Shown one piece after another: positions 11,601 to 20,969 of a stretch of DNA of 64,000 bases. This stretch comes from Chitinophaga pinensis (lineage in GTDB: Bacteria; Bacteroidota; Bacteroidia; Chitinophagales; CAMDFR01). The stretch lies in contig CAMART010000008.1 in NCBI GenBank assembly GCA_945860705.1, positions 57,036-121,035 of the forward strand, read 5' to 3'. Both the position numbers and the translations under genes were made by a program. Position 1 is the first letter of the stretch. Each line of letters opens with the position of its first letter. The notes beneath the pieces are model-generated. The model was not told the DNA's origin, ran no database searches, and saw only the letters and a list, made by a program, of their open reading frames with translations.

Positions 11601-14600
11601 TTGGAGGTGATTTTATTATTAATGATGCTTATACTTCAACAAATATAGTTCAGTTAAAAACAAGTGGAACAATGACATTCAACTTGAAGGGAGATTTAAT
11701 AATTGATGCAGCTACATTAAGAGTGCATTCTGGTTCGGCAGCTGGAGCATCTACCATATTCAATATTGATGGAAATCTCAACGTTACTCCAAGTGGAGTA
11801 TTAGAATTTAATCCATCAGTATCTGCTAATGCAAGTTCAACTATAAACCTAAAAGGAGATTTATTTGTTGCTGTATCTGGATTAATGCAAAATACAAATA
11901 GTTCAAACCTTGGTATTTTAAATTTCAATGGAAATGGAAATGGTTTGTATGATTCTACCACACAAACAATAGACATAGCCTCAACTAGTGCAAACGAAAA
12001 TAGATACATTAATTTTAATGTATTGTCTGGAGCATATATAAAATTAATCAATAGAGATTTTGAACTAGGTACTAATAGCGGAGTATATGTACAAACTGGA
12101 GGAGTATTAGATTTTGGTTTTAATGGTACAACCGCATTAAATGTTACTATTTCTAGTTCACAAACTGGAACAGTATTTCAATCTTTAACTGGGAGCACTT
12201 TAAAAATAACTTCACCAGATGGAATTTCTACAACTGGTTCAATCGGAAACGTAAGAACTGTTGCTTCAAGTAGATCATACAATCAAACTGCCACATTCTG
12301 GTATATTGGTAAAGCGAATCAAGTTACTGGAAATGGTATTACAGTTGGTTCGACACCAAAAGTAATTATCTGTGAATTGATTGATAATAGCACTGAATTA
12401 TCATTTACAAATTCAACTTCTATTTCGAGTACTACAACTGTAGATGCAACTTATGGTGGACATTTATATATTAAAAAAGGAAAAGTAATGGAAACTACTA
12501 CTGCATATATAACTGGTGCAGGTGGTACTTTAAGAATGGAATCAGGTACTTATTATTATATTCCTAAAGGAAATGTAGATTTAGCATCAGCCGATGCTGA
12601 TCCTATACCTAGATTATCAAGTTTGATTCATCCATCAGATCAATATTATTTAAATGGTGGTACAATTGAACTTGCCGGAAGTGGTGCAGCGAATGCTTAT
12701 CAATCATTAAGAGGAAATACTATTGATCCTAAAGTATATAAAAATGTAGTATTTAGTGGTGCTAATACTTATTTAACTGATTACAAAAATTTAACAAGCA
12801 CAGTGGTAATTGACTCTACATTATATATTACTGGAAATGCTGTAGTTGAATGTATAGGTGGAGGATTAACTTCTCAATCATTTACAGGTACAGGAGCATT
12901 AATTATGGACGCTAATGCAAGAATACGTTTTGCAAAATTATCAACCCCACAGCCTGAGTTACTTGCTACTTCTACATCACCTGCTAGAAATTACAGCTTA
13001 ACTGGAAATAGTACAGTTGAGTTTTATGGTACAAGTGCTACTCAAAATCAAATTCTTAGAGCAACTGCAAACGGGAATAATATTTCTTATAATCATATTG
13101 ATATCAATGCAGATAATGCAAATAGTAATTCTGGTTCTTCGTTTTTCAACGTGAGTGCATCTGCAAGTTTTGTATTGACAGGCAATTTCAATATCAATTC
13201 ACCTGCTGTATTTAGATTTGATGAATCTGAAAATGTATCAGGAACTGGAAATATTATTGTAAACTCGGGTGCTACTCTTTTGTATGGCTCACCTAATGGA
13301 ATCAAGTCATCTGGTACAGGAACAAGTGATGGGAATATACGTATAAGCGGTACTCGTTCATTTTCTACCGGTGCTAGTTATGGATTTATTGGAAATGGTG
13401 CCATGGTATCTGGCAATGGACTTCCAACTCAAATGGTAAATATGTATATAGATAAACAAACTGCTGGAGACCTAATAACTATGACAAATGATGCCACAGT
13501 AACTGGAAATATTCAGTTTAAAACTGCAGGTATTATAAGAACAAATTCTAATACTATATATGATAATAATATTTCTACTTCATCTATAATAGGTGCGGTG
13601 ACGATTGGCACAGATAAATATATTCAAGGAAGACTACAAAGAAAAGTAGATGGAGTTTCTGCATATACTTTCCCTATTGGTCATAGTGCTCAAAATGCAC
13701 AAGGCTTTACCATCAATCCTACTGGTACATCAGGTTCAAACATTTTAGGTTATCTAGAAACAAATACAACATCGCCTGTTCAACCAGTAGCTTATTGTGA
13801 TGTAGAAACACATCCTATAGCTTCTGGAGTAGTGAATATTGGAAGTGGATTGACTGGTACTGATGGAATATTAGATCAAATTGCATTTAATCTTTCTTCG
13901 CCACTTCAATGGGATGTAACAAATCCAGGAGGTGGAGTTTCTTCATATAATATTACAGTAAATGCAAACGGAGGACAAGATATTAGTCCTATTACATCTG
14001 TAAATGGATTAGCAATTAGATATTTATTAAAAAATGGAGAACCAGGAAATACTGGAGTGAGCACTGGATTTGGATTACCTACTTTTACTACTTTAGGCTT
14101 TAGTGGAAGTAGTGCTTGTCCTAATGGATATAGTTTGTCAGGTATGACTTCATTCTCTAAATTCACAATGAATGGTGCTTCAGGTGGAAGTACATCACTA
14201 CCAGTAACACTAACCTCATTCAATGTAATAGCTATAGAAAATAACACTGCAAAACTAGATTGGACTACTTCATCAGAAATAAATAACGATAAATTTATTA
14301 TTGAAAGAAGCATTGATGCAATTAATTTTAAAGCTATAGGTGAAGTAAAAGGAAATGGTAATAGCACTCAATTACATTCTTATAATTTTGTAGATATAAA
14401 TCCTAAAAATGATATCAACTATTATAGATTGAAACAAGTAGACTTTGATGGTAAATACGAGTACTCTCCTACTAAAACAGCGCTGTTTAAAAATGAAAAT
14501 TCGATAAATGTAGACGTATATCCAAATCCATCTGCAAATAATTTCAATGTGGAATTAACTCATATTCATGAAACGATTTCATTTACTATCACTGATATAT

Positions 14601-14749
14601 TGGGTAAAGTTATTTATAATAATATAGAAGAAGTAGATGCTGAGAACAATTCAGTAATAATAAGTATTGATAATATACCAAGTGGAAACTATATCTTACA
14701 TATCAAAGGAAACTCAGTAAACAAGCAAATGAAATTGATAAAACAATAA
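8678..14749 (+). CDS. Giant T9SS-exported repeat protein with type A sorting domain
   Basis: A 2023-residue secreted protein. Residues 1-20 form a signal peptide (MRKILFLIICGLLINQCVNG). Next come a beta-sandwich-like region (to ~235, ending in GLGFDDFSITCNG), two fibronectin-III-like modules (about 240-480), an Ig-like/invasin-like module (about 655-755), and a long Ser/Thr/Asn/Gly-rich region with beta-helix-like repeats (about 760-1700). The end carries the usual Bacteroidota pair: LPVTLTSFNV…LDWTTSSEINNDKFIIERS, then VDVYPNPSANNFNVE…GNYILHIKG, a T9SS type A sorting domain. It should be exported through the outer membrane and fixed to the surface or released. Adhesin or matrix function is inferred. 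It is monocistronic: terminators lie on both sides. Confidence 0.9.
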   Translation: MRKILFLIICGLLINQCVNGQVSITTLGVANTQNYNGIGSSGTATLPSGFKYGNLAGGTDWSVGLTQTQLAAGTTGTGVITGSSGGGSYNFANGITASSTERAIGFLTSGSYTSPRSILFAFTNNTGSTVTSIDVSWNYEKYRSGTRQIDWTFFHGSNAANPNTSVTTGDQSYTADANNTTVSNPPLQVSKSFTISGLSITNGSTYYLRWTYTGLAGSTNAQGLGFDDFSITCNGTPACTAPSQATSLSTSSPTVDGFSASWTAGSGNGTMIVVRPTAQVIAAPVSGSTYTPNLAWGSATQINTNNRVIFRATGTSAGPITGLTAETQYTATAYEYNTTGDCYNTTSPPSASIWTYSTEPTTHAASFTNTVVAYNQIDLTYSAVSGGADGYVILRRADGTAPTTSGIVNGVAPASWTLPSGTTLVTANATGTSFSNTGLTGSTNYCYLLVPFNWNAVNTQTYNYRTTATVPSTCGTTLVTPSLLSDIIGDATFTYTSNIDYKLYQATGPLTNTSNNLGVYRFTIRDGGSSSPDADAFPTILTGITFSSITGTSMIRATALFDGNTMVSNTPTINTGTNTISFSGFSYSTTDDNTRNLTLRVSFLTTVTDSLQMLFSIASADVSSASGATSSQFTTFSTATSSNTLNRNRISVSADRIVFLQGASNATVSSSMTPSVTVRAVDNNLNTDVNFSGNIDITSSGSLTGSPVSASASNGIASYATLSHSAAGTGLTLTATSSGLSFSNTANSGPFDIINVPANSFRSITGGTWGLSGAGTSTWEQLVSGVWTSYSGTPPSATANNVYIRHLITTSASISPQKIYIESGGNFTINHPFTISNTLLVEKNATLQINASLTVSGTFDVQDTADVVLNFAYGTPSSSLWAGTENFAPYSNLRITNWDFAGDFLIPDNTSISTNTYNGYTACFGNVTIDAGANATTWIMLASGNTLNIAHNNLEFLSNSGNINVATTGTVTTGIGGDFIINDAYTSTNIVQLKTSGTMTFNLKGDLIIDAATLRVHSGSAAGASTIFNIDGNLNVTPSGVLEFNPSVSANASSTINLKGDLFVAVSGLMQNTNSSNLGILNFNGNGNGLYDSTTQTIDIASTSANENRYINFNVLSGAYIKLINRDFELGTNSGVYVQTGGVLDFGFNGTTALNVTISSSQTGTVFQSLTGSTLKITSPDGISTTGSIGNVRTVASSRSYNQTATFWYIGKANQVTGNGITVGSTPKVIICELIDNSTELSFTNSTSISSTTTVDATYGGHLYIKKGKVMETTTAYITGAGGTLRMESGTYYYIPKGNVDLASADADPIPRLSSLIHPSDQYYLNGGTIELAGSGAANAYQSLRGNTIDPKVYKNVVFSGANTYLTDYKNLTSTVVIDSTLYITGNAVVECIGGGLTSQSFTGTGALIMDANARIRFAKLSTPQPELLATSTSPARNYSLTGNSTVEFYGTSATQNQILRATANGNNISYNHIDINADNANSNSGSSFFNVSASASFVLTGNFNINSPAVFRFDESENVSGTGNIIVNSGATLLYGSPNGIKSSGTGTSDGNIRISGTRSFSTGASYGFIGNGAMVSGNGLPTQMVNMYIDKQTAGDLITMTNDATVTGNIQFKTAGIIRTNSNTIYDNNISTSSIIGAVTIGTDKYIQGRLQRKVDGVSAYTFPIGHSAQNAQGFTINPTGTSGSNILGYLETNTTSPVQPVAYCDVETHPIASGVVNIGSGLTGTDGILDQIAFNLSSPLQWDVTNPGGGVSSYNITVNANGGQDISPITSVNGLAIRYLLKNGEPGNTGVSTGFGLPTFTTLGFSGSSACPNGYSLSGMTSFSKFTMNGASGGSTSLPVTLTSFNVIAIENNTAKLDWTTSSEINNDKFIIERSIDAINFKAIGEVKGNGNSTQLHSYNFVDINPKNDINYYRLKQVDFDGKYEYSPTKTALFKNENSINVDVYPNPSANNFNVELTHIHETISFTITDILGKVIYNNIEEVDAENNSVIISIDNIPSGNYILHIKGNSVNKQMKLIKQ

Positions 14750-14772
14750 TTTTATTAGAAATCTAATCTTTA

Positions 14773-14804
14773 AAAATAGGCGCGCCTTCGGCGCGCCTAT
14801 TTTA
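14773..14804 (+). terminator. Strong GC-rich terminator
   Basis: The stem AAAATAGGCGCGCC (14773-14786) pairs with its exact complement at 14790-14803 across a 3-nt TTC loop, and T residues follow. It is the most GC-rich hairpin in this AT-rich region and lies 24 nt past the stop of the giant exported protein. Confidence 0.9.
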
Positions 14805-14889
14805 TTTAACTATAATTATATTTAAGCACATATTTATGTTGATTTTTTTTAGCATAAAATTCCATATTAAAATTACCTTTGATATATAT

Positions 14890-15483
14890 ATGAAGTATTT
14901 ATATCTTATTAGACATGCGAAAGCTAGCGATGATTACAATCGCATTAATGATTTTGATAGACCATTGAAATCAAAAGGTATTTTGCAAGCTCATCAAATG
15001 AGTGAAAAACTGATTAAAAAAAATATAAAACCAGACGCCATACTAAGTTCTACTGCAAGTAGAGCATTGCAAACTGCTCATATTTTTGCACTGAAAAATG
15101 AATTGAAATTAAATGAACTTATTCTTGATAAAAACATATATGAATCTACAATAGGTGATATTATTAATTCCATAAGCCAAGTTAATAACCAAATTGCTCA
15201 TCTGTTTTTATTTGGTCATAATCCAAGTATCACTCATGTAGCAAATTATCTTTTAGATAGTATCATGAGTGAAATTCCACTTTGTGGAGTAGTAGCAATA
15301 GAGATACAATCAGATACTTGGACAAATTTATTAATGAATAAAAATCATCTTATTTTCTTTGATATTCCTGATAAAATTGAAGATAGTGCAAGTGTAATAA
15401 AACCTGAAAATAACGCAATAGAAATCGCAACTACAATTGAAATAAAAACAGAAAATATAAATCCTGATGCCTCAAAAATCTAA
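14890..15483 (+). CDS. SixA-like histidine phosphatase
   Basis: A 197-residue histidine-phosphatase-superfamily protein. The N-terminus MKYLYLIRHAKAS holds the RH(A/G) catalytic motif, and FGHNPSITHVANYLL carries the second catalytic His; SixA has the same short domain. I chose the ATG at 14890 because the motif begins directly after it, although an in-frame ATG exists 54 nt upstream. Beyond about residue 160 is a polar tail that is not part of the fold. SixA in E. coli dephosphorylates phosphohistidine in phosphotransfer proteins; the substrate here is unknown. The gene overlaps ppk1 by 17 nt, so the two are translationally coupled. Confidence 0.85.
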   Translation: MKYLYLIRHAKASDDYNRINDFDRPLKSKGILQAHQMSEKLIKKNIKPDAILSSTASRALQTAHIFALKNELKLNELILDKNIYESTIGDIINSISQVNNQIAHLFLFGHNPSITHVANYLLDSIMSEIPLCGVVAIEIQSDTWTNLLMNKNHLIFFDIPDKIEDSASVIKPENNAIEIATTIEIKTENINPDASKI

Positions 15484-17524
15484 TTATATCAATAGGGAAT
15501 TGAGTTGGTTATCTTTCAATCATAGAGTGATGCAAGAAGCTATGGACAAAAGTGTGCCTCTTTTTGAACGACTTCGTTTTCTAGGTATTTTTAGTAATAA
15601 TATGGATGAGTTTTTTAGAGTACGGGTAGCTTCTCTTAAAAGGATTTTACCACTTGGTAAAAAAATGATTCCTGAATTGGCTGGCTATACACCAAAGCAA
15701 TTACTTGAAGAAATACAAAATAGAGTACGAGATTTACAAGACGATTTTGAAAGCACCTATAATCAAATAATCATTGAGCTCAGAAAACAAAAAATTCATT
15801 TTATAAATGAAAACCAATTAAGCAAAGAACAATCTCAATATGTAAAAGACTATTTCAGTGAACAAGTACGATCTGATATTATTCCTATCATACTTAGTCA
15901 AGCAAAACAGTTTCCTTATCTAAAAGATCAATCTCTTTACTTTGCAATAAAAATGCATGCAGGCGTAACTCAAATTACAAAATATGCCATCTTAGAAATA
16001 CCTCAAAGATTACCTAGATTTATCAGCTTGCCAGATAAGGATGACAAATTATGTATCATGTTTTTAGATGATGTGATAAGGCATAACTTACCAGAGATTT
16101 TCAAAACACTACATGCAAAAGATATAGAGGCTTATACGGTGAAGGTAACTAGAGATGCTGAACTAGAATTTGAAAATGAAGTAGCTCAATCTTATATTGA
16201 TAAAATCACTGTAGGTTTAAAAAATAGAAAAAAAGGGGACCCTGTTCGATTTGTATATGATAAAGATATGCCTGTAGACTTATACAATAAAATTAAATGG
16301 GCGATGCATCTAGCCAAAGATGACAATTTGATAGGTGGCGGTAGATATCACAATTTTAAAGATTTTATATCGTTTCCAGACTTTGGTAGAAAAGAATTGA
16401 TTTATGAAAAATTTAAGCCACTGAATCATCCTGAGATAGATAGCGCAGGTAGTATCATGCAACACATGCGTGATAAAGATTTCATGGTACATTATCCATA
16501 TCAATCATTTCATTATTTTATTGATTTGATGCGTGAAGCTGCAATAGACCCATTAGTTTCCTCTATTAGAATCACCTTATACAGAGTTGCGTCTAATAGT
16601 AAAGTAACTAATGCGCTTATCAATGCTGCAAAGAATGGTAAAAATGTAGTAGTCATCATAGAACTACAAGCTAGATTTGATGAAGAAAATAATATCTATT
16701 GGGCAAAAAAATTGGAAGAAGAAGGGGTAAAAGTAATCTTTGGTGTAAAAGGTTTGAAAGTACATAGCAAACTTTGTTTGATAACTAGAAAAGAAAATGG
16801 AAAATCATTTTACTATGCCAATATAGGCACTGGTAATTACAATGAAAAAACTGCAACATTATATAGTGATAAAGGTCTATTTACTACTAATCAAAAGATT
16901 GCTTACGAGGTAAAGCAGGTATTTAATTTCTTTGAAAATAATGAGAGAAACTTTAAATACAAATATCTATTGGTTTCTCCTAAAACTACAAGGAGCGGAT
17001 TTATGAAACTAATAGAAAATGAAATCACAAATGCTAAAAAAGGAAAAGAAGCCTATATTTTACTCAAGATGAATAATCTTGTAGATAAAAAAATGATAGA
17101 TAAACTCTATGAAGCAAGTGAAGCTGGAGTAAAAATAAGACTCATTATACGTGGTATTTGTTGCTTGATTACAGGCAAAGAAAACCTAAGTGAAAACATA
17201 CGAGGTATTGGAGTTATAGATAGATTTTTAGAGCATACAAGAATCTATATATTTTGTAATGGTGGAAAAGACAGTACCTATATTTCTTCCTCTGATTGGA
17301 TGACTAGAAATCTAGATTATAGAATAGAGCTAAGCTGTCCTGTGCTTGACCCAAAAGTAAAAGAAGAAGTACGAAATATCATAGAGACTCAATGGAAAGA
17401 CAATGTAAAAGCTAGAGTATTGAATGAAAAAATGGATAATAATTATAGAAAAATGAGAGACGAAAAACCAATACGCTCTCAATATGTAGTCTATGAAAAT
17501 TTGAAAAAAACCTTACATAAATAA
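15467..17524 (+). CDS. ppk1: Polyphosphate kinase 1
   Basis: A 685-residue enzyme that reversibly polymerises the gamma-phosphate of ATP into polyphosphate. The N-terminal domain begins NRELSWLSFNHRVMQEA, typical of PPK1. The phosphorylated His433 lies in KVHSKLCLI and the second conserved His590 in LEHTRIYIF; YANIGTGNYNEKTA and SSDWMTRNLDYRIE are further active-site blocks of the phospholipase-D-like fold. Length matches the family. The start at 15467 lies inside the end of the SixA-like gene, in another frame, so the pair is probably expressed together. It converges on the next gene with 2 nt between stops and no obvious terminator. Confidence 0.97.
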   Translation: MPQKSNYINRELSWLSFNHRVMQEAMDKSVPLFERLRFLGIFSNNMDEFFRVRVASLKRILPLGKKMIPELAGYTPKQLLEEIQNRVRDLQDDFESTYNQIIIELRKQKIHFINENQLSKEQSQYVKDYFSEQVRSDIIPIILSQAKQFPYLKDQSLYFAIKMHAGVTQITKYAILEIPQRLPRFISLPDKDDKLCIMFLDDVIRHNLPEIFKTLHAKDIEAYTVKVTRDAELEFENEVAQSYIDKITVGLKNRKKGDPVRFVYDKDMPVDLYNKIKWAMHLAKDDNLIGGGRYHNFKDFISFPDFGRKELIYEKFKPLNHPEIDSAGSIMQHMRDKDFMVHYPYQSFHYFIDLMREAAIDPLVSSIRITLYRVASNSKVTNALINAAKNGKNVVVIIELQARFDEENNIYWAKKLEEEGVKVIFGVKGLKVHSKLCLITRKENGKSFYYANIGTGNYNEKTATLYSDKGLFTTNQKIAYEVKQVFNFFENNERNFKYKYLLVSPKTTRSGFMKLIENEITNAKKGKEAYILLKMNNLVDKKMIDKLYEASEAGVKIRLIIRGICCLITGKENLSENIRGIGVIDRFLEHTRIYIFCNGGKDSTYISSSDWMTRNLDYRIELSCPVLDPKVKEEVRNIIETQWKDNVKARVLNEKMDNNYRKMRDEKPIRSQYVVYENLKKTLHK

Positions 17525-17526
17525 TA

Positions 17527-18774
17527 CTAATCAAACAAAGCTTCTCTCATACTAGCTAGTATAGATATTAAATGTTTGAATTCATCTGCTTTTATATTTT
17601 TAATCACATTTGCTTTAGATTCAAACTCTTTATATTCTCTTTCTGCAAAATAACTATACATCTCTTTTGATTTTGTACAATCCAGAAATGACCACCATCC
17701 TATTTGAATTGAATGGGTAAGTTCGTAGGGTCCTATACCGCCTTTCCTACCACTATATTGATATCTATAAACTCCATTCGTACCATCCATATAATTTTTT
17801 GCAATATACTTTTTAGTACTATCAGATGTCAATTCTATCACACTATTAAATATTTGTATAGATAATCCAGCTTTAAGTTTAATAAAAAAATCATGCGTAG
17901 TAGAACCCTGCTCACTAGCCTTTAAAAAACTATTGATCCAACATGGATACCTAAATGAATGAGAAAAATCTTCCCCAATATTTGGCACCATTATTTGTAT
18001 AATATTATCTGCTATGTTATCATTTCCTGCATATAAGTAATCGTTATGATTTGTCCAATATCCTGGTTGGATAAGCCACCCACCCTCTTGATTAAAAATA
18101 ACTCGAACTCTGAATGCTTCTACACCTAATTGATAAATATCATCTAGTACGGAATTTACCGGTTGATTATTTTGTGCCAAAAAATATTTAAGATTTGATG
18201 CTGTAGCCATCACAAAAAACTCATCATCTGTTATAGCTGTATGGTATGTTTTTTCTTTTATAGTATTATTGTATAACTTCCACATCACTTTTGTACGCAT
18301 GTTCTTAAAACTATTCTTTTTATATTTAGGATGTTGCCAAGACCAAATGTTATCTTTATTCCATGTAGTATTTATTTTATCAAAAAGTATATTATACAAA
18401 TTGGGTGGTATGAGGGAATCTTCTCCATATCTTTTGCAAAGATTGATATATTCACTAGCTAAATAAATATACTGAATTCTATACAATAAGGTTTTGCCCA
18501 TATCATTGTATCCACTATCTGCATATGATTGAAATTGTTTTGCTAAATCTTTTTTCCACTCTGTGTTATTCTTTTCAAATGCTACATACATAGGCACCAT
18601 CAAAAAATGTCCTGCATTATAACTATATTCAGTTTTCCATAGTGGTTCGGCTAAATAAGGTTTTACTGTATTATTCCACAAACTATTTGTATATGCATCT
18701 GAATATATCTCTTGTGACATAATTTGAAATGTAAATAATATTAACAATAAAAAACTAACTATAATCGTTCTCAT
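17527..18774 (-). CDS. Uncharacterised secreted protein
   Basis: I do not recognise this 415-residue protein. The start at 18774 gives a clear signal peptide (MRTIIVSFLLLILFTFQIMSQ); an ATG 30 nt upstream is possible but less fitting. The mature part is rich in Trp, Tyr and Asn and reads as repeated helices (for example MGKTLLYRIQYIYLASEYIN, then YLAGND-like turns), with motifs GGWLIQPGYWTNHNDYLYAG and GGIGPYELTHSIQIGWWSF. Such composition is common in alpha/alpha-toroid glycan-active enzymes, but this is a guess. It is divergent from a second small secreted protein gene. Confidence 0.75.
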   Translation of the reverse strand: MRTIIVSFLLLILFTFQIMSQEIYSDAYTNSLWNNTVKPYLAEPLWKTEYSYNAGHFLMVPMYVAFEKNNTEWKKDLAKQFQSYADSGYNDMGKTLLYRIQYIYLASEYINLCKRYGEDSLIPPNLYNILFDKINTTWNKDNIWSWQHPKYKKNSFKNMRTKVMWKLYNNTIKEKTYHTAITDDEFFVMATASNLKYFLAQNNQPVNSVLDDIYQLGVEAFRVRVIFNQEGGWLIQPGYWTNHNDYLYAGNDNIADNIIQIMVPNIGEDFSHSFRYPCWINSFLKASEQGSTTHDFFIKLKAGLSIQIFNSVIELTSDSTKKYIAKNYMDGTNGVYRYQYSGRKGGIGPYELTHSIQIGWWSFLDCTKSKEMYSYFAEREYKEFESKANVIKNIKADEFKHLISILASMREALFD

Positions 18775-18850
18775 AATATAAATTGTTACTAAAAGTATGC
18801 CCAATTATTGGCAACATATTTGTAACTTTATCAATAAATTAAATGTAAAT

Positions 18851-19390
18851 ATGTCAAAAATAAATAGCATTATCGTGTTTTTTTTAATAATATCTATAAA
18901 TTTAGCTAATGCACAAACTATAGATGCAACAAAATTTTGCGAACAAGTCAATAGTATTTTAGCTACATGGAAAACCTCTAATCTTACTCAATGCCAAGGG
19001 GCAATAATAGGTGTAAATGAGACTCTTAAGACTACTAAATATAAAAACAACAAATTAGTAGATGGCGCTATAAAAAACGAAGTGCTGTGCTATAAAGATG
19101 CACCAAATCTAAATAGTGTATCTATTATTTTTTATGAAAGTGAAGTATTTGATGCAAACTCTAGTAATAAATTTAAAACAATTTTTACTCTATTGAAAAA
19201 CTGCTTAAAGTCTTATACAGTAGAACAAAATGCTGGTACCACTATTGGGCTAAAAGATGAAGATGGAGATTTACCCGATTTTGATTTTATAAAAGCAGGA
19301 GCACCTTCAGTAAATATAAGTATAGAAGAACCGCTCATGGATAAAACATTTAAAGTAATCATTACTATTGAAGAACCTGCAGATGAGTAA
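18851..19390 (+). CDS. Hypothetical secreted protein
   Basis: A 179-residue protein with a signal peptide (MSKINSIIVFFLIISINLANAQ) and no domain I recognise. The start at 18851 is preferred over an in-frame ATG 54 nt upstream because it places the signal peptide at the N-terminus. The mature part has two Cys residues early on (KFCEQVN, LTQCQGA) and two later, and an acidic C-terminus (ITIEEPADE). It is convergent with the acyltransferase gene, with only 3 nt between the stop codons. Periplasmic or surface location is inferred. Confidence 0.7.
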   Translation: MSKINSIIVFFLIISINLANAQTIDATKFCEQVNSILATWKTSNLTQCQGAIIGVNETLKTTKYKNNKLVDGAIKNEVLCYKDAPNLNSVSIIFYESEVFDANSSNKFKTIFTLLKNCLKSYTVEQNAGTTIGLKDEDGDLPDFDFIKAGAPSVNISIEEPLMDKTFKVIITIEEPADE

Positions 19391-19393
19391 TAT

Positions 19394-20965
19394 CTAGTAT
19401 TCAATATCTTTCATCTGCTGAAAAGTTTCAAGTGTTTCTTTTGATAAATCTCTAATATCTAGCAACATGAACCCATCTAGTGCATCATTAAATTTTGGGT
19501 CATTATTGAAACATAATATTCGTGCATTTTGAGCAAAATATTTTTTAAGTAATAAAGGAACTTTAGTGTGATTTGGATCAATATCTTCTATGATTTCTTC
19601 TAGTGATTTTATAGAATTATTTGTGCTCTCTATCAGTACTTCATAATCCAATCCATTATAATTACTTTCAAAAGGAATTCGTGGAGTAATAAATTGAGCT
19701 AAAAACTTATCCCAATGATATTTTACTACATATTCAATAATCAAACTTTTAGAAAGTTTTGAATATGAATTGCTGATACTCACAGGACCAATGATGTATT
19801 TAATATTTGAATGAGACACTAAAAAATAAGAAATACCTTTCCAGAGTAAAAATAAGGGAAGACGTTGATTTTGATACTCGCTTCTCACAAAAGATCTACC
19901 GAGCTCTATACTATCTTCTAGCAAAAATGAAAATTCTTTTTTTATCTTAAATAAACTATTGACATAAAAACCTCTTCTGCCTGTAGTTTTCATAATATAT
20001 CCACCATCACCTATTCTGTAAGCTCCTGCTACTTGTTTGTTTGCCACATCATATATAAATAAATGCAAATAATATAAATCATATTCATCCAAATCTATAG
20101 ATTTATTAGTCCCCTCACCTACTTGTCTAAAAGATATTTCTCTCAGTCTACCAATTTCTAGAATTGTATTCGGAATTTTTTTTGCCTTACAAATATATAC
20201 TCTGAAGTTGCCCTGTTCACCTATACAATTCGTATTATATATAGCTTGCAATTCTTCATCAATTAGAGTATTTTCAATAGGGTCTATTATTTTTTCTACT
20301 TTATTTTCAATATAAAAATTGTCTACCTTCAACTTAGAACTTAAAGAATATAATTTTGCTCTTAAAAATCTACTAAACTGATTGTAATTAGAAAACTGCC
20401 AATTATTTGACTTTATTACTTTACCGATTCTAATATTAAATACAATTTCAGTGTTGTTAAATTTAGATATTAAATCTTCTATATTTAAAGAATTAATGTC
20501 CGATATGTTAGATATATCTTTAAAATCCGCATTTTCTATACTTATATAAAAAGTTAAGATATTCGTGTTTAATTTAAATAGCTTTTTTAAAACCGGTTTG
20601 TTCCATTCGCTATCTACATATGTTTTTTGTTTATTTTTATAATTAGATTTATATCCTACTGGAAATATTACCATACAACTATTATTAGCTATTGTATCTT
20701 CTATTTCATTTAATGAATTATCTACAAAATGGTTTTTAGAAAGTTCTTGAAATGTATTTAACAACATATTATTAAAAAAGAAAAAATCATTCCTTCTTTT
20801 TTTCAATATTTTATAAATGATTAATTCTTCTATCAGTCCAATGGGTCTATTTGAAAGCGCAACTAATGAGCCAGTAATTGGTATTCTATTGACTTCATCT
20901 TCTGTAAAATTTATTTTTATTGCATTGATAAGCTGATCAAAATAATTGGTAGTAGTTATATCCAT
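19394..20965 (-). CDS. OlsF-like acyltransferase (OlsB-type GNAT domain plus degenerate N-terminal acyltransferase)
   Basis: A 523-residue protein whose C-terminal half (about 260-420) matches the OlsB/hemolysin-type N-acyltransferase: LREISFRQVGEGTNKSIDLDEYD-type block, VAGAYRIGDG, LELGRS-like SIELGRSFVRSEYQ, and IIGPVSISNSYS. OlsB transfers an acyl chain from acyl carrier protein to ornithine or a similar amine in aminolipid synthesis. In bifunctional OlsF proteins an N-terminal O-acyltransferase adds the second chain. Here that half reads NRPIGLIEE at 39-47, where relatives have NHPxGGxDG, so the catalytic His and Asp appear replaced by Arg40 and Glu46. The alpha/beta hydrolase gene lies 4 nt upstream and is probably co-transcribed. 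Confidence 0.75.
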   Translation of the reverse strand: MDITTTNYFDQLINAIKINFTEDEVNRIPITGSLVALSNRPIGLIEELIIYKILKKRRNDFFFFNNMLLNTFQELSKNHFVDNSLNEIEDTIANNSCMVIFPVGYKSNYKNKQKTYVDSEWNKPVLKKLFKLNTNILTFYISIENADFKDISNISDINSLNIEDLISKFNNTEIVFNIRIGKVIKSNNWQFSNYNQFSRFLRAKLYSLSSKLKVDNFYIENKVEKIIDPIENTLIDEELQAIYNTNCIGEQGNFRVYICKAKKIPNTILEIGRLREISFRQVGEGTNKSIDLDEYDLYYLHLFIYDVANKQVAGAYRIGDGGYIMKTTGRRGFYVNSLFKIKKEFSFLLEDSIELGRSFVRSEYQNQRLPLFLLWKGISYFLVSHSNIKYIIGPVSISNSYSKLSKSLIIEYVVKYHWDKFLAQFITPRIPFESNYNGLDYEVLIESTNNSIKSLEEIIEDIDPNHTKVPLLLKKYFAQNARILCFNNDPKFNDALDGFMLLDIRDLSKETLETFQQMKDIEY

Positions 20966-20969
20966 TTGA

